Assembly (NCBI GenBank): GCA_002127285.1
Contig: NFUW01000001.1
Coordinates: 12,057-76,056, forward strand
Direction of reading: 5' to 3'
Source of the DNA: Chitinophagaceae bacterium IBVUCB1
Lineage (GTDB): Bacteria > Bacteroidota > Bacteroidia > Chitinophagales > Chitinophagaceae
DNA: 64,000 bases
Below the pieces are notes generated by a model, which saw only the letters and a program-made list of their open reading frames with translations, searched no databases and was not told the DNA's origin. This document shows, one piece after another, positions 43,814 to 51,822 of this stretch (positions are counted from its first letter, which is position 1; each line of letters opens with the position of its first letter). Made by a program: the position numbers and the translations under genes.

Positions 43814-44741
43814 GGTTCATCTTCTCCATTATGCGCTCCAAGTCGCTGTCGTTGTAAAACTCTATCAGCACTTGTCCCTTACCATTCTTCTTACGTTCCA
43901 GCTTTACTTTGGTGCTGAAGTGCGATGCCATATTATCTTCAATACGCTTGTATGCAGGTGGCAATTTATTAGAAGCAGTGCTTGCTACAGGCACAGCCTT
44001 GCCGCCACTCAGCATATTCTTCACCAATTGCTCTACCTGCCTTACAGACAATCCTTTTTCCAGTGTTTCGCGATACACATACAGTTGTTCATCCACCTTA
44101 TCCAGCCCTATGATAGCGCGCGCATGCCCCATGCTCAGGTGACCATCACGTACGCTTTTTTGTATATCGGGTGGTAGTTTCAGCAGGCGCAGGTAGTTGG
44201 TAACCGTACTACGGTCTTTCTTCATGCGCTCTGCCACTTGCTCTTGCGTCAGTTCACATTCATCCATCAGCCGCTTATAGCTCAGCGATATTTCTATCGC
44301 GTTCAGGTCTTCGCGTTGCAGGTTTTCGAGCAGTGCCATTTCCAGCATCTGCTGATCGTCTGCCGTGCGTATATAGGCAGGTATATCTTTCAATCCAGCC
44401 AGCTTCGATGCACGCAAGCGGCGTTCTCCAGAAATCAGTTGGTATTGTGCAGGCCCCAGCTTCACTACCGTTATAGGCTGTATAATATCGTGCAGCCTGA
44501 TGCTTTCCGATAGTTCTTTCAATGCCTGCTCATCAAAGTCGCGACGAGGCTGTTTGGGGTTTACCTCTATTTGCTCAACAGGTATGCGCACAATAGCACC
44601 CGCAGACGGTGTTTGCCCGCTAACGGCAGGCGGCACAGATGTTGCACCCTCGGCAGGTGTTTTCATCTCTTCGTCTATGGTATTGAGCAATGCGCGGATG
44701 CCTTTACCCAATGCTTGTTTCTTATTGTTGATCTGCGACAT
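43809..44741 (-). CDS. parB: Chromosome partitioning protein ParB
   Basis: 310 residues from ATG 44741; the longer frame opens with TTG at 44756. Early residues KKQALGKGIRALL match the family. The CTP-binding/ParB domain has VNPKQPRRDFDE, LSESIRLHDIIQPITV, YQLISGERRLRASKLAG and LENLQREDLNAIE. A helix-turn-helix follows (LTQEQVAERMKKDRSTVTNYLR, LPPDIQKSVRDGHLSMGHARA). The ParA gene precedes it with a 20-nt overlap. It loads on parS sites and recruits ParA and SMC; I saw no parS-like sequence here. Confidence 0.93.
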   Translation of the reverse strand: MSQINNKKQALGKGIRALLNTIDEEMKTPAEGATSVPPAVSGQTPSAGAIVRIPVEQIEVNPKQPRRDFDEQALKELSESIRLHDIIQPITVVKLGPAQYQLISGERRLRASKLAGLKDIPAYIRTADDQQMLEMALLENLQREDLNAIEISLSYKRLMDECELTQEQVAERMKKDRSTVTNYLRLLKLPPDIQKSVRDGHLSMGHARAIIGLDKVDEQLYVYRETLEKGLSVRQVEQLVKNMLSGGKAVPVASTASNKLPPAYKRIEDNMASHFSTKVKLERKKNGKGQVLIEFYNDSDLERIMEKMNL

Positions 44742-45549
44742 GGTCTCCTGTTTCAAATATTCTGTCTTCGTTCTTAATCTTAGTCAGGTTGTTTTTCTGC
44801 AATATCTCTTTGGCAAGGTTCAGGTAGTTGATGGCACCTGTACTCTCTGCGTCATACATCAGCGCGGGTGTGCCAAAGCTCGGTGCCTCGCCCAGCCTTG
44901 TGTTGCGGTGTACGATGGTGTTGAACACCAATTCGCCAAAGTGGTTTTTGATTTCTTCTACTACCTGATTGCTAAGGCGCAGGCGGCCATCATACATCGT
45001 CATCAGTATGCCCTCTATCTGCAAGTCGGTATTGATGCGTGTCTGCACTATCTTGATGGTGTTCAGCAATTTGCCCAGTCCCTCAAGGGCAAAGTACTCG
45101 CACTGTACGGGGATGGCTACACTGTCGGCAGCCGTCAGCGCGTTCACCGTTATCAGGCCCAGCGATGGCGAGCAGTCAATGATGATGAAGTCAAACTTCT
45201 TGGTTTGCTCTTCCAGCGCGGTGCGCATTACATGCTCCCTGTTGGGGTGGTGTATCAGTTCTATCTCCGCACCCACAAGGTCCAGATGGCTGGGCAGCAG
45301 GTACAGGTTGGGCGTTTCAGTCTCCAATATCACCTGCGATGCGGGCGTATCATTCACCATACAGTCATACAGGCTTAGCTGAATATTCTTCAGGTCAAAG
45401 CCATTGCCCGTAGTGCTGTTAGCCTGCGGGTCGGCATCTACCAGTAGTGTTTTATATTCCAGCACAGCCAAGCTGGCTGCCAGATTGATGGCTGTGGTTG
45501 TCTTGCCTACTCCGCCCTTTTGGTTCGCTATCGCTATTACTTTAGCCAT
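44722..45549 (-). CDS. parA: Chromosome partitioning ATPase ParA
   Basis: 275 residues. The deviant Walker A motif is NQKGGVGKTTTAINLAASLA (about 8-27), with the DADPQANSTTG segment (about 39-49), the Walker B region DFIIIDCSPSLGLITVNAL (about 117-135) and VPVQCEYFALEGLG-like ending. It forms ATP-dependent gradients on DNA that move ParB-bound origins. Together with parB it makes a chromosomal-type par operon, terminated at 43708-43740. Confidence 0.94.
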   Translation of the reverse strand: MAKVIAIANQKGGVGKTTTAINLAASLAVLEYKTLLVDADPQANSTTGNGFDLKNIQLSLYDCMVNDTPASQVILETETPNLYLLPSHLDLVGAEIELIHHPNREHVMRTALEEQTKKFDFIIIDCSPSLGLITVNALTAADSVAIPVQCEYFALEGLGKLLNTIKIVQTRINTDLQIEGILMTMYDGRLRLSNQVVEEIKNHFGELVFNTIVHRNTRLGEAPSFGTPALMYDAESTGAINYLNLAKEILQKNNLTKIKNEDRIFETGDHVADQQ

Positions 45550-45604
45550 ATTTTATTGTTTAGTACCCTATACCGTAGCATAAGGTACGCCTTTTACTTG
45601 ATAG

Positions 45605-46282
45605 TTATAATGTAATGGTTTCGCCGATGGCTGGCAGCAGCAATTCTTTGCCTGCCGCCGCAAACTGCTTCACCGCATCTGCCTTGTCTATTACTATGTA
45701 CCCGAAGGTATCGTAGTGTACGCCTATTATCTTATTGCACTGTATATAACCTGCCGCTACTACTGCGTCTGCTACATCCATGGTAAAATTGCCACCTATG
45801 GGCATGATGGTGAATGCAGGCTTGGCAAAATGCGGTATCAACTGAAAATCGAGCATCAATGCCGTGTCGCCAGTGTAGTAAAAACAGCCCTCTTCCAGTT
45901 TCAGGATAAAGCCCCCTGCCGCACCGCCATACGTGCCATCGGCAAACGAGCTGCTATGGGCTGCCTGCACAAAGCGAACTTCGCCAAACGGAAAGCAAAA
46001 CCGCCCGAAGTTCATGGGGTGTACTTTTTCGTAGCCCTGCTTCTTTACCCATTCTGTTACTTCCCATGCGCCTATTATGGTAGCGTCCGTGCGCTTGGCA
46101 ATATCTATCAGGTCGGCGGTATGGTCCACATGCGCATGGCTTACCAATATATAATCGGCAGCTATGCTATTAACATCTATATCCTTTGCCAGCGGATTGC
46201 CACTGATAAAGGGGTCGAACAGGAAGCGTGTGCCGCCCGATGCGATGCTGAAACAAGCGTGCCCGTAAAACGTAAATTGCAT
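45605..46282 (-). CDS. UPF0173 metal-dependent hydrolase (metallo-beta-lactamase fold), intact
   Basis: 225 residues from ATG 46282 (MQFTFYGHACFSI). The longest frame (46411) adds 43 residues that cross a TAnnTTTG promoter at 46311, so I reject it. The metal motif is SHAHVDHTADL (HxHxDH complete), with further ligand-type segments AAHSSSF, YYTGDTALM, and GGNFTMDVADA plus IIGVHYDTF at the end. The family hydrolyses an unknown substrate. A paralog of the same length at 48579-49253 has lost the Asp. Confidence 0.85.
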   Translation of the reverse strand: MQFTFYGHACFSIASGGTRFLFDPFISGNPLAKDIDVNSIAADYILVSHAHVDHTADLIDIAKRTDATIIGAWEVTEWVKKQGYEKVHPMNFGRFCFPFGEVRFVQAAHSSSFADGTYGGAAGGFILKLEEGCFYYTGDTALMLDFQLIPHFAKPAFTIMPIGGNFTMDVADAVVAAGYIQCNKIIGVHYDTFGYIVIDKADAVKQFAAAGKELLLPAIGETITL

Positions 46283-46310
46283 GGAAAAATCCTCTCTTTG
46301 GGTTGCTATA

Positions 46311-46318
46311 CAAAAATA
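46311..46318 (-). promoter_or_regulatory. Promoter -7 element of the intact UPF0173 gene
   Basis: TATTTTTG on the minus strand, 28 nt upstream of the ATG at 46282. Confidence 0.5.
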
Positions 46319-46456
46319 ATGTTCCACTATGGTATTTTGTGAAACGAGGCTGGATTGTGGATAAAAAGGGGGGCGATGCGTGTTTAGCTGTTTTAATATC
46401 TTCTTACACACTCTATCTTCATATATTATTTCTAATCATCAAAACCCATGCTACGT

Positions 46457-46641
46457 ATGAAAAGGATTTTTGAACTATAGTTATTAGTAATTGCACCGCT
46501 ACTTAGTACCCACCAATTATTGGCACAAACAGCATCACCATTGCTAACCGGCAAAATAGATATTTCCATAAAAAAGGCCTCCATGATTATCTGGAAGCAG
46601 ATAGCAGTTTGCAACATATTTTTATGCGGGTGAAGAAATAA
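46457..46641 (+). pseudogene. Remnant of an exported protein gene with a stop inside its signal peptide
   Basis: From ATG 46457 the frame reads MKRIFEL, then TAG (46478-46480), then LLVIAPLLSTHQLLAQTASP and LLTGKIDISIKK. Ignoring the TAG this is a perfect signal peptide ending in LLAQ, followed by a plausible mature N-terminus. The frame then breaks at an A6 run (46570s), after which shifting by one base gives GLHDYLEADSSLQHIFMRV and a TAA. So there is one nonsense codon plus a likely frameshift, then the gene ends. The parent family is not recognised. Confidence 0.45.
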
Positions 46642-46723
46642 TTACTATTCATTCAAAAAATCCCCCTTTTTGCTCTCAACCCTTTTGCATCGGCATTGTT
46701 TTATAGAGGTAAAATCAGGAATT

Positions 46724-47194
46724 ATGATTAGGATATTTGCAAGTTTCATGCTGCTGTTAGTTACCAGCCTGCAAAGCATGGCTACAGACCATACTACACG
46801 CCTTACAGATGCCATTAACAACAAAGCGGGTACAAATGCGGTGGTTTCAAAATTCAGGTACAAGGCATGGATTAGCAATGATGCAGCTTGTGTTATACGA
46901 ATTGCGGAGATGATTGACGTGTGGGGTGTGCAAGACTCAAACCCCGCCATCTATGATATAGACCTGAGCCGTGCAGTATTTGGGCAAAACGTAGAAATAC
47001 TATCTGCCGGAAAAAGAGGGCAATTCTTAATACGGTTCGGGAAAGATATATGCCGTAAAAACAATCGCAAAAACGCAAAGCTTGAAGTCATATTCTTAGA
47101 CGCCAAAAAAAGCGAAGAGGCCGCTTACAAAGAACTGGCTGCCATGTTAGAAGAAGCCATTAAAGCATCGGTATCTGCCTGCAAGGCATCATAA
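46724..47194 (+). CDS. Exported protein of unknown function
   Basis: 156 residues from ATG 46724 (MIRIFASFMLLLVTSLQSMA), which begins with a signal peptide; the longer frame from ATG 46670 would put 18 charged residues before it. The mature part is Lys/Asn/Ala-rich with two cysteines (ISNDAACVIRI, GKDICRKNNRKN) and ends in a long helix (EEAAYKELAAMLEEAIKASV). I do not recognise the family. It follows the decayed gene at 46457 and precedes a long non-coding stretch. Confidence 0.55.
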   Translation: MIRIFASFMLLLVTSLQSMATDHTTRLTDAINNKAGTNAVVSKFRYKAWISNDAACVIRIAEMIDVWGVQDSNPAIYDIDLSRAVFGQNVEILSAGKRGQFLIRFGKDICRKNNRKNAKLEVIFLDAKKSEEAAYKELAAMLEEAIKASVSACKAS

Positions 47195-47541
47195 TACGTG
47201 GTGCACTATCCTGTCCCATTCAGTGTGGCGTTTGATGTACGAACTGGCAAACGGGTATAGGGGTATTATCAACTATTACTGGTTTAATTATTATTGTTTG
47301 TTTTGTAAATGATAGCTATTACTGTCATTTATCTCTATCCATTAGCAGTGGGCAAGAATTGCTGATGCTGCTAATGAACAATTGACATAAAAAAGAAAAT
47401 AAGAAAAATTATTATTAATGTATATTTGCAATAGTAAAATATCTGCTTGCACCTTAACATCCTTGCCGCGAAATATTAAATGTCAACAAAACATATTCTC
47501 TCATAATAAAGTCCCGCAATAAATGATTTTGGGATCAAGAG

Positions 47542-47609
47542 CAATAAAAATACACCTCACAAAAAATGGCAACAAAACGAAACATTTTTAACTTTCAGAT
47601 AATAGAAAG
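47542..47609 (+). repeat. 68-bp direct repeat, copy 1
   Basis: Begins CAATAAAAATACACC and ends with TTCAGATAATAGAAAG. It matches 47640-47707 at 64 of 68 positions by eye, in the same orientation, offset 98 nt. Confidence 0.9.
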
Positions 47610-47634
47610 TCTCCTGATAGGGGATTTAGTGGAG
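47607..47634 (+). repeat. Palindromic element between the 68-bp copies
   Basis: AAGTCTCCTGATAGGGG, continuing ATTTAGTGGAG, aligns with the palindrome at 9397-9422 with four or five changes. Confidence 0.55.
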
Positions 47635-47639
47635 AACGG

Positions 47640-47707
47640 CAACAAAAATACACCCTACAAAAAACGGCAACAAAACGAAACATTTTTAACTTTCAGATAA
47701 TAGAAAG
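47640..47707 (+). repeat. 68-bp direct repeat, copy 2
   Basis: Copy of 47542-47609 (four differences, all in the first 26 nt). It ends 36 nt before the ATG of the lipoprotein gene, so it may carry that gene's upstream region. Confidence 0.9.
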
Positions 47708-47743
47708 CAGCTAAAAAGGGTATTTAGGACTTATATTTATACT

Positions 47744-48577
47744 ATGAAAAAGCTATTGGTCATATCAGTACTTACCATATCGTTGGTAGCTTGTAAAGAC
47801 AGTGCCACCCGCAAGGCAGAAGAAGGCAAAGAACTGGCAGCAACCTTCGCCCCCATCATCAATGGTGCATGGGTAATGACGGATTATATCAATCATTTGG
47901 GCAATAGCAAATCACCTTTAGCATCTTACAACCTGTTAAAAGACGTTGTGTCTATGAACATTAACACGGCAGACTATAGCGGCGATAGCCTCTACGTACC
48001 CATCAGCATCAACAACCACGAGGGTGATGGTTTTATGGTGTACTTCCGCAAAGGCCATGACGAAAACAGTTTGCCCACTTCCCTGCCCGATTATCAAAAC
48101 AGCATCAACAGCTACGAGTTGGGGTACGAAGTGAAAGAAAAAGACACTTTCTTAGTATTGTATCATTATGGCGCCAATAATAAACTGCTGGATAAACGCA
48201 GTTTTTCAAAAATACCCCCTGCATCCGAAGATGGAGAACCCAACGCATTGCAACGCGCTGTCAACAGTTTGTTGTTTGCCGGCAGCTATTCAGCAACAAA
48301 TGAGCAAGGCATTGTTGCAGATGTTACATTCACTGCCGATGGTTTGTTGCAGGGCATTGATGGGCACAACACATTTTACATCTTTACCGATTTTATGGCC
48401 GAAGAGGATGGTTATAAAATAGACGAGATTTGCTTTGACGAAAGGACCAAAAATCAGCAACCTTTCATCTTTGCCATCAGCGGAGATACTACCCGCCTCT
48501 ATGCTGCCAAAGAGAACGAAGAACGCACCCGACTGGAAAAGGGAGCACTCAAATATACATTGGTAAAAAAGAAGTAG
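47744..48577 (+). CDS. Lipoprotein of unknown function
   Basis: 277 residues. MKKLLVISVLTISLVAC ends in a good lipobox (SLVAC), followed by KDSATRKAEEGKELAATF. The mature part is acidic, with strand-rich segments (DSLYVPISINNHEGDGFMVYF, DTFLVLYHYGANNKLLDKRS, GSYSATNEQGIVADVTFTAD). A conserved domain is not recognisable. It should sit in the inner or outer membrane facing the periplasm. TATATTTA shortly before the ATG could be its -7 element. Confidence 0.7.
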   Translation: MKKLLVISVLTISLVACKDSATRKAEEGKELAATFAPIINGAWVMTDYINHLGNSKSPLASYNLLKDVVSMNINTADYSGDSLYVPISINNHEGDGFMVYFRKGHDENSLPTSLPDYQNSINSYELGYEVKEKDTFLVLYHYGANNKLLDKRSFSKIPPASEDGEPNALQRAVNSLLFAGSYSATNEQGIVADVTFTADGLLQGIDGHNTFYIFTDFMAEEDGYKIDEICFDERTKNQQPFIFAISGDTTRLYAAKENEERTRLEKGALKYTLVKKK

Positions 48578-48578
48578 G

Positions 48579-49253
48579 CTATAGTTCTATTGTTTGTCCT
48601 GCATTCAATAGTAAAAGTTCTTTGCCAGATGCCGCAAACTTATCTACCGCTTGCTGTGTGTCTATCTTGATGTATTCAAACGTGTTGTAGTGTACGCCTA
48701 TTATCTTGTTGCAATCTATGAAGTCGCTGGCTACGATAGCCATATCCACATTCATGGTAAAGTTGCCTCCGATGGGTAGTACTGCAAAGTCTAGCTTGGC
48801 ATAGTACTTGGGTATCAGTTGCATATCGGTATTGAGGCCCGTATCGCCACTGTAGTAAAAGTTGCCCGATGCCAGTTTCAGGATAAAGCCCCCTGCACTG
48901 CCGCCATACGTACCATCGGGGAAGGCACTGCTGTGCAAGGCGGGCACCATACGCACCTCTCCAAAGTCGAAGTTGCAGGCACCATAGTTCATGGCATGAA
49001 ACTTCTGTACCTGCAATGCCTTGGCTATTACCTCATAGGTAGCTATCACGGTAGCTCCTGTTTGTACAGCCAGCCTGTCAAGGTCTTCGGTATGCGCACG
49101 GTGGGCATGGCTTACCAGTATATAGTCAGCCTGTATTTTTGTGATGTCGATGTGCGTGGCTAATGGGTTGCCCGTAATAAAAGGGTCGAACAGAAACTTA
49201 AGTCCATCTGCCTCTACTAAAAAACAGGAATGTCCGTAGTATGTAAACTTCAT
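48579..49253 (-). CDS. UPF0173-type metallo-hydrolase paralog lacking the motif Asp
   Basis: 224 residues, close paralog of 45605-46282 along its full length (YGHSCFLVEADGLKFLFDPF, PDGTYGGSAGGFILKLASG, YYSGDTGLNTDM, LPIGGNFTMNVDMAIVASDF, IIGVHYNTFEYIKID). In the metal motif, where the other copy has SHAHVDHT, this one reads SHAHRAHT: the Asp of HxHxDH is Ala (codon GCG). The other His residues and the GDT motif remain. It is therefore either a protein with one metal site, a different activity, or an inactive form. Its stop lies 1 nt after the convergent lipoprotein stop. Confidence 0.82.
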   Translation of the reverse strand: MKFTYYGHSCFLVEADGLKFLFDPFITGNPLATHIDITKIQADYILVSHAHRAHTEDLDRLAVQTGATVIATYEVIAKALQVQKFHAMNYGACNFDFGEVRMVPALHSSAFPDGTYGGSAGGFILKLASGNFYYSGDTGLNTDMQLIPKYYAKLDFAVLPIGGNFTMNVDMAIVASDFIDCNKIIGVHYNTFEYIKIDTQQAVDKFAASGKELLLLNAGQTIEL

Positions 49254-49524
49254 CCGTTGTTATTTTGCTACTGTCCGCTCAAATCAAAACTGCCTGCAAA
49301 ATAAGGCTTCATGCCTTATCAGTTAGGAATATGAATACTTTTTTTTAGTTCTGTTAATCGCACTATTCATAGTGCCTGATTATCAATCCATTAACCATAA
49401 ACCTTAGTAATAACCTATGCATTATTGTAGATACAATACTTGTTAACCGCTTGTTAAGCGTTGCTTAATTTTTCATTAACAGGGTTCTGCAAATCTATAT
49501 TCGCACCATCAAACAGACACTACA
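49254..49524. other. AT-rich non-coding gap
   Basis: Before the short ORF at 49525 this stretch has GTTAACC and TTAAC repeats (TTGTTAACCGCTTGTTAAGCG near 49440) and TATATTCG at about 49497, one base off TAnnTTTG. No gene seen. Confidence 0.4.
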
Positions 49525-49611
49525 ATGATACAAGACATCTCCCCGATAGAAGTTATCATGATGACTGAATACGATTCAGTGATTATGGACTTGATGATAG
49601 AACTGAACTAA
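49525..49611 (+). CDS. Possible 28-residue peptide
   Basis: ATG 49525 to TAA 49611, MIQDISPIEVIMMTEYDSVI then MDLMIELN. It is acidic (six D/E, no K or R) and amphipathic, and a TATATTCG element (one base from TAnnTTTG) lies about 20 nt upstream. The stop overlaps the stop of holB on the other strand (positions 49608-49611). Too short to judge with confidence; a leader or bacteriocin-like peptide are only guesses. Confidence 0.35.
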   Translation: MIQDISPIEVIMMTEYDSVIMDLMIELN

Positions 49612-50741
49612 GCAGACTGCTTTCTGCCCTGTATCATATACACCAATTTTACAGAAAGGCTATGTAATTGTGTTTTGCTATGTGCATTGCGCTCTATATA
49701 GTATATAGTCTTTGAGATGGCTTCGGTCATTTGCCCCAATACTTCAAAACTGATTTTCATGGCTGCCAGCTTTTGCGCAAAGAGTGCTTCTTCCTGCGGC
49801 AGTGCGGGTGGCTGCTGTGGCAGGTAGCGGCTGCGTATGGCATGCTCCAGCAGGCTTACTACATAGTGCAGAAAGTTCTTTTGCTGTTCTCTGCCCGCCT
49901 TACTCCAGTCCTCTGCAAATTTGGCAATGGCTATACCGTTGTTGGTAAACAGCGCATTGAACCAGTTTCTAACATCTGGGAAGAGGTCGTTTTGTGTATG
50001 CTGCAGCAGGCGCAGTGCTTCGGTATAGCTGCCGTTAGCAAGGTGTCCTATCTGCATGGCGTTGCGTTCATCTGCCTGCCCGCGCTGCACCAATGCGGCA
50101 GCTATATCTTGAGCCGAGAGGGGTATCAACCTAACATCTTGCGTACGCGATAGTATTGTTGGCAGTATGTCTTCGTGCTGTTCTGCCACTAATATCAATA
50201 AGGTATCTGCTGGGGGTTCTTCTATCAGTTTCAGTAGTATGTTACCTTCTTTGCCAAGGTATTCGGGCCGCCAGATGATTTGTACCTTCTTACCCCCCTC
50301 GTACGATTTCAGGTTCAGGGTATCTATCATCTCTCTGCACTCTTCTGCCGTGAGGTTGCCTTGTTTGTTTTCCGCATTGATGAATTGCAGCCAGTCGTAG
50401 GTGCTGCCATAAGGGGTTTGCACTACAAACTCTCTGAAGTCGCTCAGGTAGTAGCGGCTCATGGCTTTTGTGCCGCTCTTGGGTGGTATGGTTGGGAAGC
50501 TAAGATGCAAGTCGGCATGTTCCAGTTTACCCACCTTGTTGCAGTTAGCGCATTGCCCGCAGCTATCAGTATCCGTAGGTGCATGGCAAAATATGTATTG
50601 TGCCAATGCCAGCGCAAACGGCAACCCGCCTGTACCTTCATTGCCCGTCAGTAACAGGGCGTGCGGAAAGTGTCCGCTCCTGTACATATTGATAAGCCCT
50701 TGTTTAGCTGCCGCTTGTCCTACTACTGATGAAAATTGCAT
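49608..50741 (-). CDS. holB: DNA polymerase III subunit delta' (clamp-loader ATPase-like)
   Basis: 377 residues. The N-terminal part has VGQAAAKQGLINMYRSGHFPHALLLTG, a P-loop position (TGNEGTGGLPFA, about 32-43) where the usual Lys-Ser/Thr is replaced by Gly-Leu, and a zinc-binding cluster (CHAPTDTDSCGQCANC, about 51-66). Then IIWRPEYLGKEGNILLKLIEEPP and TILSRTQDVRL follow, with the sensor-1-like SRT segment. Delta' subunits often lack nucleotide binding, so the missing Lys is not surprising. It works in the clamp loader with gamma/tau and delta. Confidence 0.86.
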   Translation of the reverse strand: MQFSSVVGQAAAKQGLINMYRSGHFPHALLLTGNEGTGGLPFALALAQYIFCHAPTDTDSCGQCANCNKVGKLEHADLHLSFPTIPPKSGTKAMSRYYLSDFREFVVQTPYGSTYDWLQFINAENKQGNLTAEECREMIDTLNLKSYEGGKKVQIIWRPEYLGKEGNILLKLIEEPPADTLLILVAEQHEDILPTILSRTQDVRLIPLSAQDIAAALVQRGQADERNAMQIGHLANGSYTEALRLLQHTQNDLFPDVRNWFNALFTNNGIAIAKFAEDWSKAGREQQKNFLHYVVSLLEHAIRSRYLPQQPPALPQEEALFAQKLAAMKISFEVLGQMTEAISKTIYYIERNAHSKTQLHSLSVKLVYMIQGRKQSA

Positions 50742-50809
50742 GGCTTCAAAAATAGGAAGAAAAGGGGCAGGCTTCTACTATTCATTCAGGATGATTTTTT
50801 GTTAATGTT

Positions 50810-50860
50810 TTTGTGGAGTGCAGAAAAGTATTATATCTTTGTGATATCAAATTAATATCA
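50810..50860 (+). promoter_or_regulatory. Canonical promoter with downstream dyad for the SPFH gene
   Basis: TTTG at 50810-50813, 20 nt, TATCTTTG at 50834-50841: an exact Bacteroidota promoter. TGATAT (50842-50847) and ATATCA (50855-50860) form a 6-bp dyad around CAAATTA right at the expected transcription start, a possible operator. Confidence 0.65.
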
Positions 50861-50886
50861 TACTGAATTAATTAAAACAACGCAAT

Positions 50887-51750
50887 ATGGAAAAAGTAAC
50901 AAAACCCATGGATGGCTACCTCGCACTGATATTATCACTGGTGCTGCTGTGCTTAGCTATCTATCTCTTTACGATGGCACCGGAGATGCCGCTTATCGTA
51001 CTGCCCGGTATTCTCTGCTTCGCTACCACTATCTTCATCTGGAAAGGGCTGATGATAATACAACCCAACCACGCGCGTGTGCTCAACTTCTTTGGTAAGT
51101 ATGTGGGCAGCGTAAAAGACAACGGCCTGTTTTTTGTAAACCCGCTGTTTGCCACCATCAAAATATCGCAGCGCGCGCAAAACCTTGCTACGCCTACCCT
51201 GAAGGTGAACGACAAAATGGGTAACCCTATAGAGATTGGCTCCGTTATCGTATGGCAGATTGCCGATACTTACAAAGCAGCCTACGAGGTATCGGACTAT
51301 ATGTCTTATGTAAAAACACAAAGCGAGGCTGCCCTGCGCAATCTGGCTACCAGCTTTGCATACGATAATATTGAGGACGAAACCGCCAGCATCACCCTGC
51401 GCGATGGCGGACAGAAGGTAAATGAACTGCTTGAAAAAGAATTGACGGAACGCCTGTCAAGTTCGGGCATCAGCATACTGGAAGCGCGCATCAGCCATCT
51501 GGCTTATGCACCCGAAATAGCAGGTGCCATGCTGCAACGCCAGCAGGCAACGGCCATCGTAGCGGCACGCTACAAGATAGTAGAGGGCGCGGTAGGTATG
51601 GTAGAAATGGCACTGGAACACCTGAGCAAAAAGAACATTGTAGAACTGGACGAAGATAAAAAAGCAACGATGGTGAGCAACCTGATGGTGGTACTATGCG
51701 GCGAGCGCGGCGCACAACCTGTATTAAACACAGGTACGCTGCATCAGTAA
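50887..51750 (+). CDS. SPFH/Band 7 domain membrane protein
   Basis: 287 residues. Two membrane helices in tandem lie near the N-terminus (about 10-29 and 34-52). The SPFH domain then begins (IQPNHARVLNFFGKYVGSVK, about 56-75), followed by LKVNDKMGNPIEIGSVIVWQIAD, and a helix-rich C-terminal part (RIREVEL-like LEARISHLAYAPEIAGAMLQRQQATAI). Stomatin/prohibitin relatives form membrane rings and stabilise proteins. The Arc-type gene downstream (73 nt) accompanies this gene in many Bacteroidota, as far as I recall. Confidence 0.88.
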   Translation: MEKVTKPMDGYLALILSLVLLCLAIYLFTMAPEMPLIVLPGILCFATTIFIWKGLMIIQPNHARVLNFFGKYVGSVKDNGLFFVNPLFATIKISQRAQNLATPTLKVNDKMGNPIEIGSVIVWQIADTYKAAYEVSDYMSYVKTQSEAALRNLATSFAYDNIEDETASITLRDGGQKVNELLEKELTERLSSSGISILEARISHLAYAPEIAGAMLQRQQATAIVAARYKIVEGAVGMVEMALEHLSKKNIVELDEDKKATMVSNLMVVLCGERGAQPVLNTGTLHQ

Positions 51751-51754
51751 TTAA

Positions 51755-51822
51755 TTTAAACGTCAAAACTTAAAAGCAAAAAGCTTTGGGTTTTGACTTT
51801 TTACTTTTGACATTTTTAAGAT
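51755..51822. repeat. TTTTGACTTTT-type low-complexity repeat between SPFH and Arc-like genes
   Basis: GTCAAAACTTAAAAGC and its inverse GGGTTTTGACTTTT, then ACTTTTGACATTTT, fill the gap. Similar wording (TTTTGACTTTT) recurs in 60715-60785. Confidence 0.4.

Larger units (their letters stand above)
47195..47743. other. Gene-poor stretch holding two 68-bp copies and palindromes
   Basis: About 550 nt with no convincing gene. TATATTTG at 47421-47428 is an exact TAnnTTTG element with no ORF behind it for more than 100 nt, so a small RNA or a promoter remnant is possible. The second half is the 68-bp direct repeat and the palindrome described separately. Confidence 0.55.

Noticed and set aside
46432-46617. 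61-residue minus-strand frame at the pseudogene
   Set aside because: The plus strand has a recognisable signal peptide in the same place; the minus frame is its shadow.
47212-47290. Minus-strand frame reading LYPFASSYIKRHTEWDRIVH
   Set aside because: It has a natural look but is only about 25 codons between stops and has no start codon. It might be a gene remnant, but there is too little to support it.
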